From the NCBI RefSeq assembly GCF_032884065.1, contig NC_088867.1:42871741-42935740 (forward strand): 64,000 nt of DNA, read 5' to 3'. Position numbers and translations under genes: made by a program. The DNA is from Artemia franciscana (lineage: Eukaryota; Arthropoda; Branchiopoda; Anostraca; Artemiidae). This document shows positions 8,177-18,063 of this stretch, piece by piece. Numbering within the stretch: the first letter of the stretch is position 1; the number at the start of each line of letters is the position of its first letter. Below the pieces are notes generated by a model, which had not been told where the DNA came from, did not search any database, and saw nothing but the letters and a program-made list of their open reading frames with translations.

Positions 8177-10557
8177 CCTTAAATCAGTGGTTCCCAACCG
8201 GTAAAATCACAAAACCCTTGCAGGGGGTATGCGAAGGTCCCAAAATTAATTTAGTCTACATCTTTAAAACTTGTTTCTGACTCAGTTCCAACATTTCCCT
8301 CAAAATCAGATAACATAACCCATTGTACGTAATTTCAGACTCATTTTCAAAACTTTTGCTTTCAGTAACCCGCTAATTTTTCTCCATAGCCGTAAGGTCT
8401 TGATGCTAATTTTTCTCCATAGCCGTAAGGTCTCGATTTAAACTCAGTGAGTTCAGTATCTTGTCATCTGTTGAAACACGAAGTTCGTGAATTGTGGTTG
8501 CAAACAAAGATGGATAGATTCCTGATCAGGAATAACAAGAAGCCGAATGATGGTACCCAAAACTCTGAACCTGCACCTAAGAAGAAGAAATATGACGAAT
8601 CATCGGTCAAAGTGCGTCAATATTTGTCAGAATACCTAGGGCTCGGATTTAGTGCGACAAAGTCTGATCCAGTGAATGCACAGTGCGTTCTTTGTGGTCA
8701 AGTCTTGGCCAACAGTTCCATGAAACCTGCGCATATGAACCAGCATCTCAGTACTGTGCACCCTTCTCATGTCGGTAAGCCCATAGAGTTTTTCAAGCGT
8801 AAACAAGAAGCATTCGCTAGTAACTGTTTGGAAATTGCAAAAGTGGCATCAGTTTCTTCAAAGGCTCTCTGGGCTTTGTATGCTGTTTCATATTTAGTTG
8901 CAAAACAGAAAAAACTGCACACCATCGCCGAATGTCTGATATTACCAGCACTAGTGAAAGTCAGTGAAATAATGTTTGACACAAAAACTGCTACTGCCCT
9001 TCAGTCTATACCTGTGTCGAACAATACCATTTCAAGAAGGATAGAAGACATTGCAAGCAATATTGTCATGCAGGTTATTGAGCAAATAAAGTTGACGAAG
9101 ATGTTTGCGTTACAGCTTGACGAAAGCACGGATGTGTCAGGTGAAGCCCAGGTGATTGTCTTTGTTCGATATCAAGATTGTTCTGACATAAGAGAAAATA
9201 TTCTGTTTTGTCAAAACCTACAGTCAAGAACAACAGGAGAAGAACTATTCAAGGTGATTGACAAATTCTTCGCAGAAGGGGGCATCTTGTGGGACTGGTG
9301 TCTATCAGTTTGCAGTGATGGAGCTGCCGCCCTAACAGGGAAGAATAATGGGCTCATGGCCTGGATAAGGAAGAAAAATCCAAAGGTGAAGTGGTTGCAC
9401 TGCATTATTCACAGGCAAGCTCTTGCATCAAAAAGGATGAACGCACATCTGCACGAGACCCTCAACGAGGCTGTAAAAGTGATCAACTTCATCAAAGCCC
9501 GACCACTGAACTCAAGAATGTTCAAGTTGCTGTGCCAAGAGATGGGTTCAGAACATCAACATTTACTTCTGCACACAGAAGTTCGCTGGTTGTCTCGTGG
9601 GAAGATTTTAAACAGACTTTTCGAGCTTCGACAAGAAGTTCATATGTTTCTTCTGGAGCAAAAATCTGCATTCAGTTCACTTTTTGAAAACCAGGACTGG
9701 GTCTGCAGGCTGGCCTATCTTGCGGATATTTTCGACAAACTGAATGACTTGAATCTGTCAATGCAAGGTTTCCGGACGGACGAACTCTCCCTGAATTCGA
9801 AGATGTGTGCTTTCATCAAGAAATTGGAGTTCTGGCTTAAAAAGGTTCAAAGAAACAGCGTTAGTGTCTTCCCGACCCTTGACAAGTTTGCGGACGATAG
9901 TGAAATTGATAACCTCAACACAATCTGTGATTGTATTCGGGAGCATCTGACAAAGTTGCGAGATGAACTTGTGTCATATTTCCCATCGATTATGAACCAA
10001 GATAGAACGCAGGATTGGATCCAAAATCCATTTGTTGAAGACGTGACCTCAAGCTCCGGTCTTAGTGACAAGCTTACAGAGAATCTGATTGAACTTGCCA
10101 GTGATCGCGCCTTAGAACTGAAATTCCAAAATGTAACTGTTTCCCAGTTTTGGCTGGAGGTGAAAGGAGAATACAAGGAACTAAGTGAAATCGCCATGTC
10201 TGCTTTGTTACCATTCGGATCCACTTACCTTTGTGAAGTGTCATTTTCGGCAATGTCATTGATCAAAACCAAACACAGAAACAGACTGAGTGTACAAAAT
10301 GACCTTATAATTGCCATTAGTGACATCGAGCCAAGATTTGATAATATTTTAGCAAAAAAGCAGCCTCAAGTTTCTCATTGATTTTGTATGTACATTTAAG
10401 CACCGTCATATTGGACAATAAATCTCATGTTTTTGAAAATCTGATTTTAGTGAAGAAAAAAGTAAAACAACAATTCTCAAGAAAGGGGTACGCAAACTTT
10501 TTGGGCCTTGACTAGGGGTACGCGGACCAAAAAAGGTTGGGAACCACTGCCTTAAAT
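8177..10557 (+). mobile_element. Complete hAT (Charlie-like) DNA transposon with exact target duplication
   Basis: The 2,365-bp element (8185-10549) has terminal inverted repeats CAGTGGTTCCCAACC and GGTTGGGAACCACTG. Exact 8-bp duplications CCTTAAAT flank it at 8177-8184 and 10550-10557. A second inner TIR block (GGGGTACGCAAACTTTTTGG on the right, GGGGGTATGCGAAGGTCCCA on the left, inverted) sits inside each end. The interior carries one uninterrupted transposase frame and an AATAAA-like signal near 10420. All features of an autonomous element are present. It lies just before the first recognised Pex14 exon, in the same orientation, probably inside an intron. Confidence 0.95.
8510..10381 (+). 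CDS. hAT transposase with BED zinc finger (ZBED5/SCAND3-like)
   Basis: A 623-residue transposase of cut-and-paste hAT elements; it would act in the nucleus on its own 15-bp ends. I start at ATG 8510 (MDRFLIRN); the frame is open back to 8447 but has no earlier ATG. A basic KKKK stretch at residues 24-27 may be a nuclear signal. A BED finger covers about 33-86 with C59-x2-C62-x16-H79-x4-H84. RNase-H-like catalytic residues are D204 (LQLDESTD), D270 (CSDGAAALTG) and E576 (YLCEVSFSAM). The hAT insertion-domain marks are C298-x2-H301 (HCIIHRQAL) and W360 (VRWLSRG). The C-terminal dimerisation region is about 555-610. No stop, shift or missing key residue is visible. Length and order match the Charlie-like group from which vertebrate ZBED5, SCAND3 and FAM200 genes derive. 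This copy is in a transposon with exact ends, not a domesticated gene. Confidence 0.95.
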   Translation: MDRFLIRNNKKPNDGTQNSEPAPKKKKYDESSVKVRQYLSEYLGLGFSATKSDPVNAQCVLCGQVLANSSMKPAHMNQHLSTVHPSHVGKPIEFFKRKQEAFASNCLEIAKVASVSSKALWALYAVSYLVAKQKKLHTIAECLILPALVKVSEIMFDTKTATALQSIPVSNNTISRRIEDIASNIVMQVIEQIKLTKMFALQLDESTDVSGEAQVIVFVRYQDCSDIRENILFCQNLQSRTTGEELFKVIDKFFAEGGILWDWCLSVCSDGAAALTGKNNGLMAWIRKKNPKVKWLHCIIHRQALASKRMNAHLHETLNEAVKVINFIKARPLNSRMFKLLCQEMGSEHQHLLLHTEVRWLSRGKILNRLFELRQEVHMFLLEQKSAFSSLFENQDWVCRLAYLADIFDKLNDLNLSMQGFRTDELSLNSKMCAFIKKLEFWLKKVQRNSVSVFPTLDKFADDSEIDNLNTICDCIREHLTKLRDELVSYFPSIMNQDRTQDWIQNPFVEDVTSSSGLSDKLTENLIELASDRALELKFQNVTVSQFWLEVKGEYKELSEIAMSALLPFGSTYLCEVSFSAMSLIKTKHRNRLSVQNDLIIAISDIEPRFDNILAKKQPQVSH

Positions 10558-10630
10558 GCTTTACTTCACTGATATATCATATAAATCTTATCATTGAAAA
10601 ACCTTGTTTCACTTTTTTTTTCTTTTTTAG

Positions 10631-10786
10631 GTTTCAACTGCTGTTAGATTCCTTCAAGACCCAAGAGTTGCTGGAAGGTCAAATTCTGACAAACAATCTT
10701 TCTTCAAAAGAAAAGGGTTAACAGAAGCAGAAATTTCTGCAGCTTTTCACAAAGCAGGTGTACCTGATACACAAATATTAGAAGTG
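10631..10786 (+). CDS. Pex14: Pex14 exon: PEX5-binding N-terminal domain
   Basis: Peroxin 14 is the peroxisomal membrane docking protein that receives the cargo receptor PEX5 (and PEX19) for matrix protein import. This 156-nt exon follows a T-rich tract and AG at 10629-10630 and ends before GTAAAT at 10787. It encodes VSTAVRFLQDPRVAG, then KQSFFKRKGLTEAEISAAFHKAG and VPDTQILEV. This is the conserved three-helix domain whose two aromatic positions (F of RFLQ and of SFFK) and KGLT turn bind W-x3-F/Y motifs. Both splice borders are phase 0. Human PEX14 has only about 20 residues before this point. The matching upstream exon was not found in the window and may lie beyond the left edge or be too small to recognise. 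Confidence 0.95.
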
Positions 10787-11282
10787 GTAAATTTTATAGA
10801 AACTGATTTATCATTTTTAGGGATGCACTCAGAAAGTATATCCAGCTCACCCCCAGAAATCTTAGATTTCCCAAAATGGTATTATGAGTTTTGCATAATT
10901 CATCAGTTTTTATGCAATTTGGACAACTTTGAGAAGTGAAAAAAGGAAGGAGGTTCAATTTTTCAGTGTGTATCCCTATCCCCCCCTCTCCCTACTGTAG
11001 ATGTTGTACAAATCAAAATGAGCTAAACTTGCTCCATGATTTATGTTAATTATATTTGGTAAAAAAAAACTGTATTTTTCAACAGGAGAGGGAGGTCTTT
11101 TGGATCTGTGTTGGGTCAGAGGGCTCTTTACATATCACTGATGTGCATATTTGCATACCACATGTATGAAAAACATGCGTGCATAGTAGCTCAACAACTA
11201 GGCTCGGAAGTACTGATGTTATAGAAACTTTTCTTTTTGAATAAAGACAGGGAAATGTCTGTTATTTATTGTAGGTTTTTGT

Positions 11283-11573
11283 TTATTGCTGCTATTACTA
11301 CTAGCAACTCACTACAGCACCAAGCTGCTTGAGGTTAACACAGATGTACATGCTTCCTCCATCCCAAGATACTCAAGGCCTCTTTCTTTACCCTCTCCCA
11401 AGATGCTTGGTTTCTCTGAAATCCTTTATTACAACCTCTTTTCACCCCCTTGAGGTACAACCTGCTCCTCGTTTGACCCTAGGTGGATGGCCGAAATGAA
11501 CAGTCTTTGGCAATCTTCATCTGTAGAACCTGTCCTACTCCTCTCAGCTTTTCTATCATTATAGCCCTGGAGA
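11283..11573 (-). mobile_element. 5'-truncated LINE 3' end, (TAG)n-tailed family
   Basis: Read on the - strand, it aligns with the last ~290 bp of the LINE at 22665-24297: SWE.VKKEALSILGWRK, then the GAGGTTAACACAG and CAGCTTGGTGCTGTAGTGAGTTGCTAGTAGTAAT tail. The frame is broken by several indels. It ends in TAGTAGTAA, the short tail typical of this family here. An old insertion in the Pex14 intron. Confidence 0.8.
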
Positions 11574-11721
11574 TTGGGATAGAAACACATTTGTTGTACA
11601 GCTTATTGCTTGAAGTGTGGTTGGTTAAATGGGTACTAAAAGCTATCAGTAGACAATTTCGCTAGAAAACATTTAACAAGGTTAGTTTAAGTTGGGTGGG
11701 ATGAGTTGCACAGCAGTTTAC

Positions 11722-11812
11722 TTACTACTACAGCTACTGCTCACAACTCACTGAAGCACAGAGCCACCTGAGACCAACACAGATGCACAAACTCCTTTAT
11801 TCCAGTCTATTA
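11722..11812 (-). mobile_element. Short LINE 3' end, same (TAG)n family
   Basis: A 90-bp scrap with the same CTCACTGAAGCACAGAGCCACCTGAG landmark and a TAGTAGTAA tail on the - strand. It retains only the extreme 3' end of the element. Confidence 0.7.
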
Positions 11813-12739
11813 CCTGTGGTAGACACAAGATCTTTTTGTCAAGTTTATTTTTTATATAAGAAAACTAAAAAAAAAAATTCAAAACAAAAAAAGGCTTTTC
11901 AGGTGGAAGCAAAATTGAAACTCAACATAAACAGAAACTATTGCTTTACAGTTCTTGCAACCTATATATAAAACAAGCTTAATAGAGCAACTTGTTATAA
12001 TTTGTATATTTGTAGAATGAAAAAAAACTACTACTTTACTGAAAACTGACTTTGCTTGGTTTTTTTTTTAGAGAGTTAAATTGTATTCTAAAAAAAAAAA
12101 ATGACATTGTTTGCAGTGAAAGACTATTGAGAGCCTTAGATATTTGTCCTTTTCTGCTGGCCAGTTCTGGACTTTCCTATTGCTAAGATAACTTCCTATA
12201 TTTTGGGTGGTTTTTGTATTTTTAGTAAAGAGCTAGTTTTTCCAAATTTGACAAATGCTGGGAAATTTCATGAGCCTATTTATTTGAACTTTTCTTGTAG
12301 ATGTATGTTCCATAAACTACAAAGCATTAATTTTTGTTTGATTTAAGCTTTCAACTTTCCTTATTCCCATTGGAACTTCTATTTATAATTAACATGAAGA
12401 AACTACTGGTGCAGAAGATATACTTTTTGACTGGATTATTTGACCTAATATTCTCCCCTTGGTGTCCGTTCGAGTCATAATGAATTTTGAAACATTTTTT
12501 GGTAAACATGGAGAAAAACAATTCTCCAGAAGGAGACATGCTAGAACAACACGATCCAAGAGCTCATATGGCGCTTGAGATGAGGTTGGGAGAGCCAAGA
12601 GTCTTCAGCCCCCCAGATGGTCGAATCAGGGAAAATGACTGTTATCAAGTCAATTGATGCAGGTCCATGACACACCTACCAATTTTCATTGTCCTAGCAT
12701 GCCCAGAAGCACCAAAATTGCCAAAGCACTGGAACCTCC

Positions 12740-13115
12740 CAACTCCCCCAAAGAAAGCAGATCCAGTCCAGTTATGTCAATCATGCATCTAGAGTTTGTG
12801 CTTATTCTCGAACTCGCCAAAGTCCTAGAAATCCCCCCATCTCCCCCAAACAGATAGGATCTAGTCCAGTTATGTCAATAACGTATCTAGAACTTGTGCT
12901 TATTCTTCCCATCAAATTTTATCATGATCTCTCCCCAAAGTATTTTCCAAGATTTTCGTTTCGCCCCTCCACCCCCCAATGTCCCCAGATCCAATCCGAA
13001 TTGAAAATGGAGCATCTGAGACATGACATCTTTCTATATATCAAGATCTGATCACCCATTTGTGAGATAAACGTACTTCATTTTTCATGACGAGGGAGAT
13101 GTTAATTGTCACAAA
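12740..13115. repeat. C-rich dispersed repeat with a short tandem duplication
   Basis: Two ~68-bp copies (12740-12810 and 12839-12906) share CTCCCCCAAA, ATC.AGTCCAGTTATGTCAAT and AACTTGTGCTTATTCT. Related C-rich text (CCCCCCAATGTCCCCAGATCC, GATCTGATCACCCATTTGTGAG) continues to about 13115. No coding content. It looks like a piece of a larger interspersed repeat, but no other long copy lies in this window. Confidence 0.55.
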
Positions 13116-13300
13116 CGCTAGTTCAGCAAAAAAAAAAAAAAAAAAATTAGTAATCTAAACATGCGCCTATTTTTGTTCTAGCATCCCTTTGTCTGGAGAG
13201 TTGCTAGTCTCCGGGTATAATCTCTTTTGTAGGATTTTGAAGAAGCTCATTTGACTGGTGCAAAATTTTCATATTGATTTTTTTTTTTTTTTTTTTTCAG

Positions 13301-13426
13301 CCTCCAGTGTATACAAATATCCCAATCTTGAAACGCCATCGGTCACAGTGGACCATCATCAGAGACATAAGTAGTGGCATTATAGTCCTTGTTAGCGCAT
13401 CCTATGGATTTAAGTACCTTTATAAG
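13301..13426 (+). CDS. Pex14: Pex14 exon: membrane segment
   Basis: This 126-nt, phase-0 exon lies between TTTTTCAG (13298-13300) and GTAAGTGAT (13427). It encodes PPVYTNIPILKRHRSQW, then DISSGIIVLVSASYGFKYLYK. It corresponds to the family's short linker followed by the single hydrophobic segment that anchors PEX14 in the peroxisomal membrane (human GIAFGFHQLYKKYLLPLI). Aligned with human PEX14, the linker is shorter. The frame joins directly to the exons on both sides. Confidence 0.93.
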
Positions 13427-14836
13427 GTAAGTGATAGATCTTTTCATTTATTATAGCCTAGTTTGATATCCAACTTCTATTTAGTTGCATATTTAGGAGC
13501 TGTAGTCCACACAGTGAATCTTAATGCTAAATTTTGGGGTTTCAGCCAGGGAGAGAAGTCTGGAAAACTTCTTCTCTACATATATTCCTGGTTCCGCCAT
13601 GGCTTTATGTAATAATTGGGGAAAAGAGATCTAAACAACCAAAAGAGTATATCTAGACTCAACTTCACTAAACGTTACTACTAAACGTTAAAGGCTATTA
13701 TTGACTCGACGTTACTAAATTCTGTCTGTAAAAGCGTAAATGGCAATATGTCTTGGCAATTTTGGTATTAACCCTTATTTTTAGGTGGTATGCTAGAAAA
13801 TTTACCAAGTTGTGATGTGCAGACAAAGCCTAAACAAACAAAAAAAAATACTTGGTCAGATGGGCTTTAAAAAGACCAATTGTATGTTATACTAGCTTAG
13901 CTGTCATGTATTGCTACAATCTCAAAAGAAAGTAACTGCCTTCTGTGGAAAGATCCCTACCTGGGAATTCTCTCCCGCGGAAAATTCCTCCTCGCCTACT
14001 AATAACGACAGTGTTTTTAAATGTAAAAGTATTTCAAATATTCAAGTCCAGAGATCAAAACGATAATGATCTGAACCGATAAAAACGAGTGTTTTTTGTT
14101 TCCAAACGTCATGCTTTCCACAATAGAGTTAATTCCAGGCTGAATACAGTTGTAATTTACCCTACATTTATATACATCACTGGTCAGGGAAGAAGTAAAA
14201 AATGGGAAAAAAAAATATGTAAAATAGAGAGAAAAGTCAGTTGAAAGGAATGATCTACTTGTATCTCAGACAGGCTCTTAGACATATTAATCTATAATTA
14301 ACTACAATTATCTTGGGTTTTGGCGAGTTCTTCTTTTTCTTTCTTCCTTTTCCTTTTATTTCTTTCTTTTGTTCTTTTCTTCCTTCCTTTTGTTCTTTTG
14401 TTCAATTTTTCCTCCATGCCGCCAGCAAAGGCTTCTTTTATGAAGCAGTCTGTTTAATGTTTCTGAATTTTATTCTGCTGCTTTTTTGCTTATAGACCCA
14501 TTTCTATGTGTTTGTTTGCATTCAAGTTGTGGCTGTGGCTCTTTAACTGTTCATGCACAGCAGACTTGAAATCCTATGTCTGTAAGAACTGGCATTCGAA
14601 TCCTGGTATCACTGGTTATTTGATATGGAATGAGGGGGGGGGGGGGAATAGAATGACTCTGTTAGTTCTGCCAGAGTTGATCTAGCTCTAAATAGTTACC
14701 CCGAGAAATCTGGGGAGGTAAACAGGAAGGGTGTGCGAAGTATTGTACTGGGCAATTTTTATATTTTCCAGCTTAACTTTTTTGGACGTGATATAGAGAA
14801 AAATTGTCGATAGGGAAATTGTAGTGCTGGATAAGT

Positions 14837-14926
14837 TACTACTACTACTGCTTCTGACAACTCACTGCAGTCGCCTGAGGCCAACACAGGTACTCACGCT
14901 CCTGCCCCATCCCAATCTATTCAAAG
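14837..14926 (-). mobile_element. Short LINE 3' end, (TAG)n family
   Basis: The - strand ends GCAGTGAGTTGTCAGAAGCAGTAGTAGTAGT and carries the GCCTCAGGCGAC and GATTGGGATGGGGCAGGAGCGTGAG landmarks of the family 3' end. About 90 bp remain. Confidence 0.75.
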
Positions 14927-15074
14927 AATTCTGCAGAATATTCTAGGTGTTTTTCAGGATAATCCTCAACTGTTTCCGAGATACCGATCATTGAAAGTCG
15001 GCAATTTAGACAATAAAATTTTATCTGTGAAAAATCAAGGAAAACAGTTTGCGCATTCCTATCTTAGTTTTTTT

Positions 15075-15181
15075 ATAAGCTATGTCAAATTATTTACTGG
15101 TGGCACCAATTGAGGTTCCAAAATCCGTACCTTGTTAAAACCTTGTTTGGTATCACCAGTAAATAATTACATATAGCTTAT
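15075..15181. repeat. Compact palindrome, MITE-like
   Basis: ATAAGCTATGTCAAATTATT...ACTGGTGGCACCA is matched by an inverted TGGTATCACCAGTAAATAAT...ATAGCTTAT at the other end, leaving a loop of about 40 bp. A 107-bp element of this form could be a small MITE or the core of the surrounding foldback. Confidence 0.6.
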
Positions 15182-15388
15182 CTTTTCAGCCAACCGTCTA
15201 GGGCTAAACGGAAAGCAAATCGTCCTCGTCTGGGAGGATGTCATAAAGAAAGATTTAAGAAAATGGGAACTTCTTGGGAGGGTGTAAATAGGGAGGCTTT
15301 GAATAAATTGGGATGGAGGAGAAGCGAGCGTAGCTGTGTTGGCCTCAGGCGGCTTGGTGCTGCGGTGAGTTTTTAGTAGTAGTAGTAT
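15182..15388 (+). mobile_element. 5'-truncated LINE 3' end, (TAG)n family
   Basis: It begins in the codons for QPSRAKRKANRPRLG, passes through a shifted DVIKKDLRKMGTSWEGVNREALNKLGWRRSER and ends GGTGCTGCGGTGAGTTTTTAGTAGTAGTAGTA. The sequence is close to the LINE copy ending at 24297, so this is among the better preserved scraps of the family. Confidence 0.85.
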
Positions 15389-15743
15389 AAAAACTAAGAT
15401 AGGAATGGGCAAACCGTCTTCTCTAATTTTTCGCGTTTAAAATTTTTTAGACTCAAAGTGTCATAATGGTCAACTTCTAGTTATTAATTTCTCGTGAACA
15501 GGAGGAGATAGGTATAGGAAATTACATGTGAAAAATATTTAGGATTTTCTGTAGAAACCAAAAAATTTATTAATGCATGAGGTGTTCTGTCTGAGGAACA
15601 CATATTTTTGATTCTCCAGACTTTTTTTTTAACATCATGTACTGACAAAAATATATTTTCCGAAGACTTCTTTTAAAGCTGTTGTATCTGAACATTTCCT
15701 CTACATCGCATAAAAAAATAAGGGGCGGAAGGATACAAAAAAT

Positions 15744-15928
15744 GACCCTGTGCATATATGAGCAAAATAGGTTAAATATTCAAATACGATACAAAGATAA
15801 AAAAAAATATAAATAAGGAATTGATAATAATTTTCGACCCTGTGCATATATGAGCAAAATAGGTGAAAATATTTGAATGGGATGCAAAAATAAAAGCAAA
15901 TATCCAAGGAATTGATAATAATTTTTTT
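15744..15928. repeat. 92-bp tandem duplication
   Basis: Two adjacent copies (15744-15835 and 15836-15928) each run GACCCTGTGCATATATGAGC, AAAATAGGT, ATTCAAATA..., AAGGAATTGATAATAATTTT. They differ by a dozen or so changes. A local duplication in the intron. Confidence 0.8.
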
Positions 15929-16891
15929 CCCAGAAATGAAAAAACGGCAGTCTATTCTTGGAAAAGTGAAGTTTTTTTATTCAAAATACCCTGAATAAGA
16001 ATATTCTATGTTTTCAACCTATGTCACGTTTTGAGCCAAGCGCAATTTCTTATAAAGAATACGGTTTGCCCCCTAGGGGTAAACTGTTGTTCCTGTGATG
16101 TTAAATTCCTACAGTTGGTCGGTTTGAGTATGCAACTCTTTAAAGTACCAGAACAAACCATTCAGATGACGTACTGCTTTAGGCCAGTCGCTGTGCCTTT
16201 TGACTTTGTAGAGCCGCCGAATTTACTGGCCATTGCAAGGCTCTATCAGAGTCTATCGCTTCATTTTTTGCAAATAAAAAGAATGATAGAAAATAATTTT
16301 CAAACTCCTTAACTATAAATATAGGACGGCATAGATGCACGTAATGGGGAGTAATATTTCAACATTTATTAAAATTGTTTGGAAACAAAGGATAAAATGA
16401 AAAAAATATCTATCAGTTTATTTTACACCTTTGGTGGACGATGTCGAAACGTCAAAACGTACGCTTCGATGCTAGATTTGTTTATCGGCCTTAGAGTGAT
16501 TATACTCTAATTATGGTTGAAAGTTTTTCTTATCACTTCTTTGTGGCTACGATCAGTAGCCCTAATAATATCCGTGTGCCTGTGTGTTCCGAAAGTCGTG
16601 ACCAGTTGCACTAACAATCTTACACAATTGATATTTAGATCTGAGTGGGTCAGGTTTTGATACAGGGTTCTTTTTCATAGTTAAACATGAATAAATTCGA
16701 AGATATCGGGCTATTTTTTTTAAATACCTGTAAACTATATCTAAATACTCTATCTGTAAACTCTATATCTGTGTCAACTATATCTACTGATGCTGAAAAG
16801 GTGGTAAATCATGAACAATACAACAGATTTTATAAACAGCAATATACATCTTTTGAGGAATGATTTTTCTGTCGTGAATGAATTGCTTTAG

Positions 16892-17056
16892 GTAACATTG
16901 GGGGTCCCAGTCACCTCTATAAATTGTGGAAGGAGTTTCTCTACAATGCAGCGAATAAAAATCTGGTTTTGGACAATCATATTTCGGAATCGTTTCTTGG
17001 ATATGTCCTTCTTACATATTGAGAAGAAAATAGTGAAAAATTCTATCACTTCTTAG
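16892..17056 (+). pseudogene. hAT transposase C-terminal dimerisation fragment (second hAT lineage)
   Basis: A 54-codon open stretch reads VTLGVPVTSINCGRSFSTMQRIKIWF, then a run ending RNRFLDMSFLHIEKKIV, then a stop. P-V-T-S-x-x-C-x-R-S-F-S-x-M-x-R-I-K is the diagnostic hAT C-terminal motif of the ZMYM/THAP-associated (Tip100-like) lineage; the usual Glu after Cys is Gly here. It differs clearly from the element at 8.2-10.5 kb. The upstream catalytic part and the ends were not found. Confidence 0.75.
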
Positions 17057-17824
17057 GCAGTCTTATACCTATTCAGGAAAAACATCAGAATTTGGCTGAT
17101 TTGAAAAATATTAGCAAAACGAAAATGTTGCTTTTTCATCAGTTTTTTATTGTATGTTTTGTTACAAAAGTCAAATAGGGAATTTATCACTTCACTAGTT
17201 AAAAAATGTGTTAAAGCATAATAAATAATTTTTAGAAATAAAAATCTTTTTATTTTAAGAATAATTATTAGTAATTAAGCTGCTGCCAGTTTTAACTTTT
17301 CTGTAGAGTTCAAAAAGGCATTATCCTTTGTGTGAGGATCGTTATAACCAAGTGTCACTTGTGCACCTCTCATTAAATTGCTTGATAACTTCCAAAGTTC
17401 GTCAATTTCACTAAAAAATTGATAAATCTTAAATTGGATTACTAAAAGTTGAGACCATGCTGAGTATAGGTGATTCTGGGCTTAACGGGGTAAGGTTTAG
17501 TTAAATATTATGTTTTGGAATATTTAAACGGAATTTTAAGTTATTAATATACACTTTTTATGTATATTACTGTCAACTTCTTGATATACTTTTCACTTTG
17601 TTTCGTACAAGTAAGGATTACTGAATGCCAAGAATATATAAAATATAGAAAATCTCAAGAATATAGAAAGTATGCATAAGTCATGCCATCATAAGCGTTT
17701 TCGTTTATATGTAGCCATTCTCTCTTGGGAACATCTGACCTCTTCAAATATTAGCAAATATCATCTTCTTCTTCTCGAAACTTGTAGAAATATCTATTTC
17801 TATCTCTTGATATTTAATTTCTAG

Positions 17825-18063
17825 AAATATATAGCCCCATTTTTGTATGGCAACAATGCACGGAAGTCACTTGAAGAATCTTTGGTTGAATCAAATCAAG
17901 CAGTTTTGAGAACTTTAACTGAGATGACAACAGCGTTGCAAAGTATGCAAGAAACAGTGAAGGTTTTGTTAGAACGACCTTCAACAAGTGCCACTGCAAC
18001 TTCGGCCGAAATACGAGAAATCAAAGCAGAACTGGTCTCATTAAAAGGTCTTCTTCTAAGTAG
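17825..18063 (+). CDS. Pex14: Pex14 exon: coiled coil and conserved SLKGLLL segment
   Basis: The exon follows TTTCTAG at 17818-17824 and ends before GTAAGT at 18064 (239 nt, ending phase 2). It encodes KYIAPFLYGN, a leucine-rich helical stretch from ARKSLEESLVE through LRTLTEMTTALQSMQETVKVLL, a Ser/Thr linker, and IREIKAELVSLKGLLLSR. Human PEX14 has YLLPLILGG, a coiled coil used for oligomerisation, and INELKSEINSLKGLLLNR at the same places. The coiled coil here is shorter than in vertebrates. The last codon AG|G joins correctly to the next exon. Confidence 0.95.

Larger units (their letters stand above)
10787..13300 (+). other. Pex14: Pex14 intron with LINE 3' ends and a C-rich repeat
   Basis: A 2.5-kb intron bounded by GTAAAT and a long T tract plus CAG. 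It holds two 5'-truncated LINE 3' ends (11283-11573 and 11722-11812) and a short repeat block (12740-12906). Nothing else is recognised. Confidence 0.85.
14929..15556. repeat. Large diverged inverted repeat (foldback) enclosing a LINE piece
   Basis: The left arm (14929-15074) and the right arm (about 15389-15556, inverted) share TTCTRCAGAA near the outer border and, at the inner side, GTTTGCSCATTCCTATCTTAG followed by a T run. Between them lie a compact palindrome (15075-15181) and a + strand LINE 3' end (15182-15388). The arms are diverged and contain indels. This resembles an old foldback or long-TIR element into which the LINE piece was inserted. No target duplication could be fixed. Confidence 0.55.
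13427..17824 (+). other. Pex14: Pex14 intron with foldback structure and hAT remnant
   Basis: A 4.4-kb intron. It contains LINE 3' ends (14837-14926 -, 15182-15388 +), a large diverged inverted repeat (14929-15556), a 92-bp tandem duplication (15744-15928) and a hAT dimerisation-domain scrap (16892-17056). Pyrimidine-rich text at 14329-14415 is low complexity. Other parts are AT-rich without recognisable content. Confidence 0.85.

Noticed and set aside
14313-14495. Hydrophobic 60-codon frame resembling a membrane peptide
   Set aside because: Encoded by a TTTCTTCCTTTTC low-complexity tract.
15744-15928. CRISPR-like short repeats
   Set aside because: Only two long adjacent copies without spacers; an ordinary tandem duplication in eukaryotic DNA.
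16031-16312. 93-codon open frame starting MSQAQFLIKN in a Pex14 intron
   Set aside because: No recognisable domain, no splice or promoter context, and its length is not unusual for chance in this composition.
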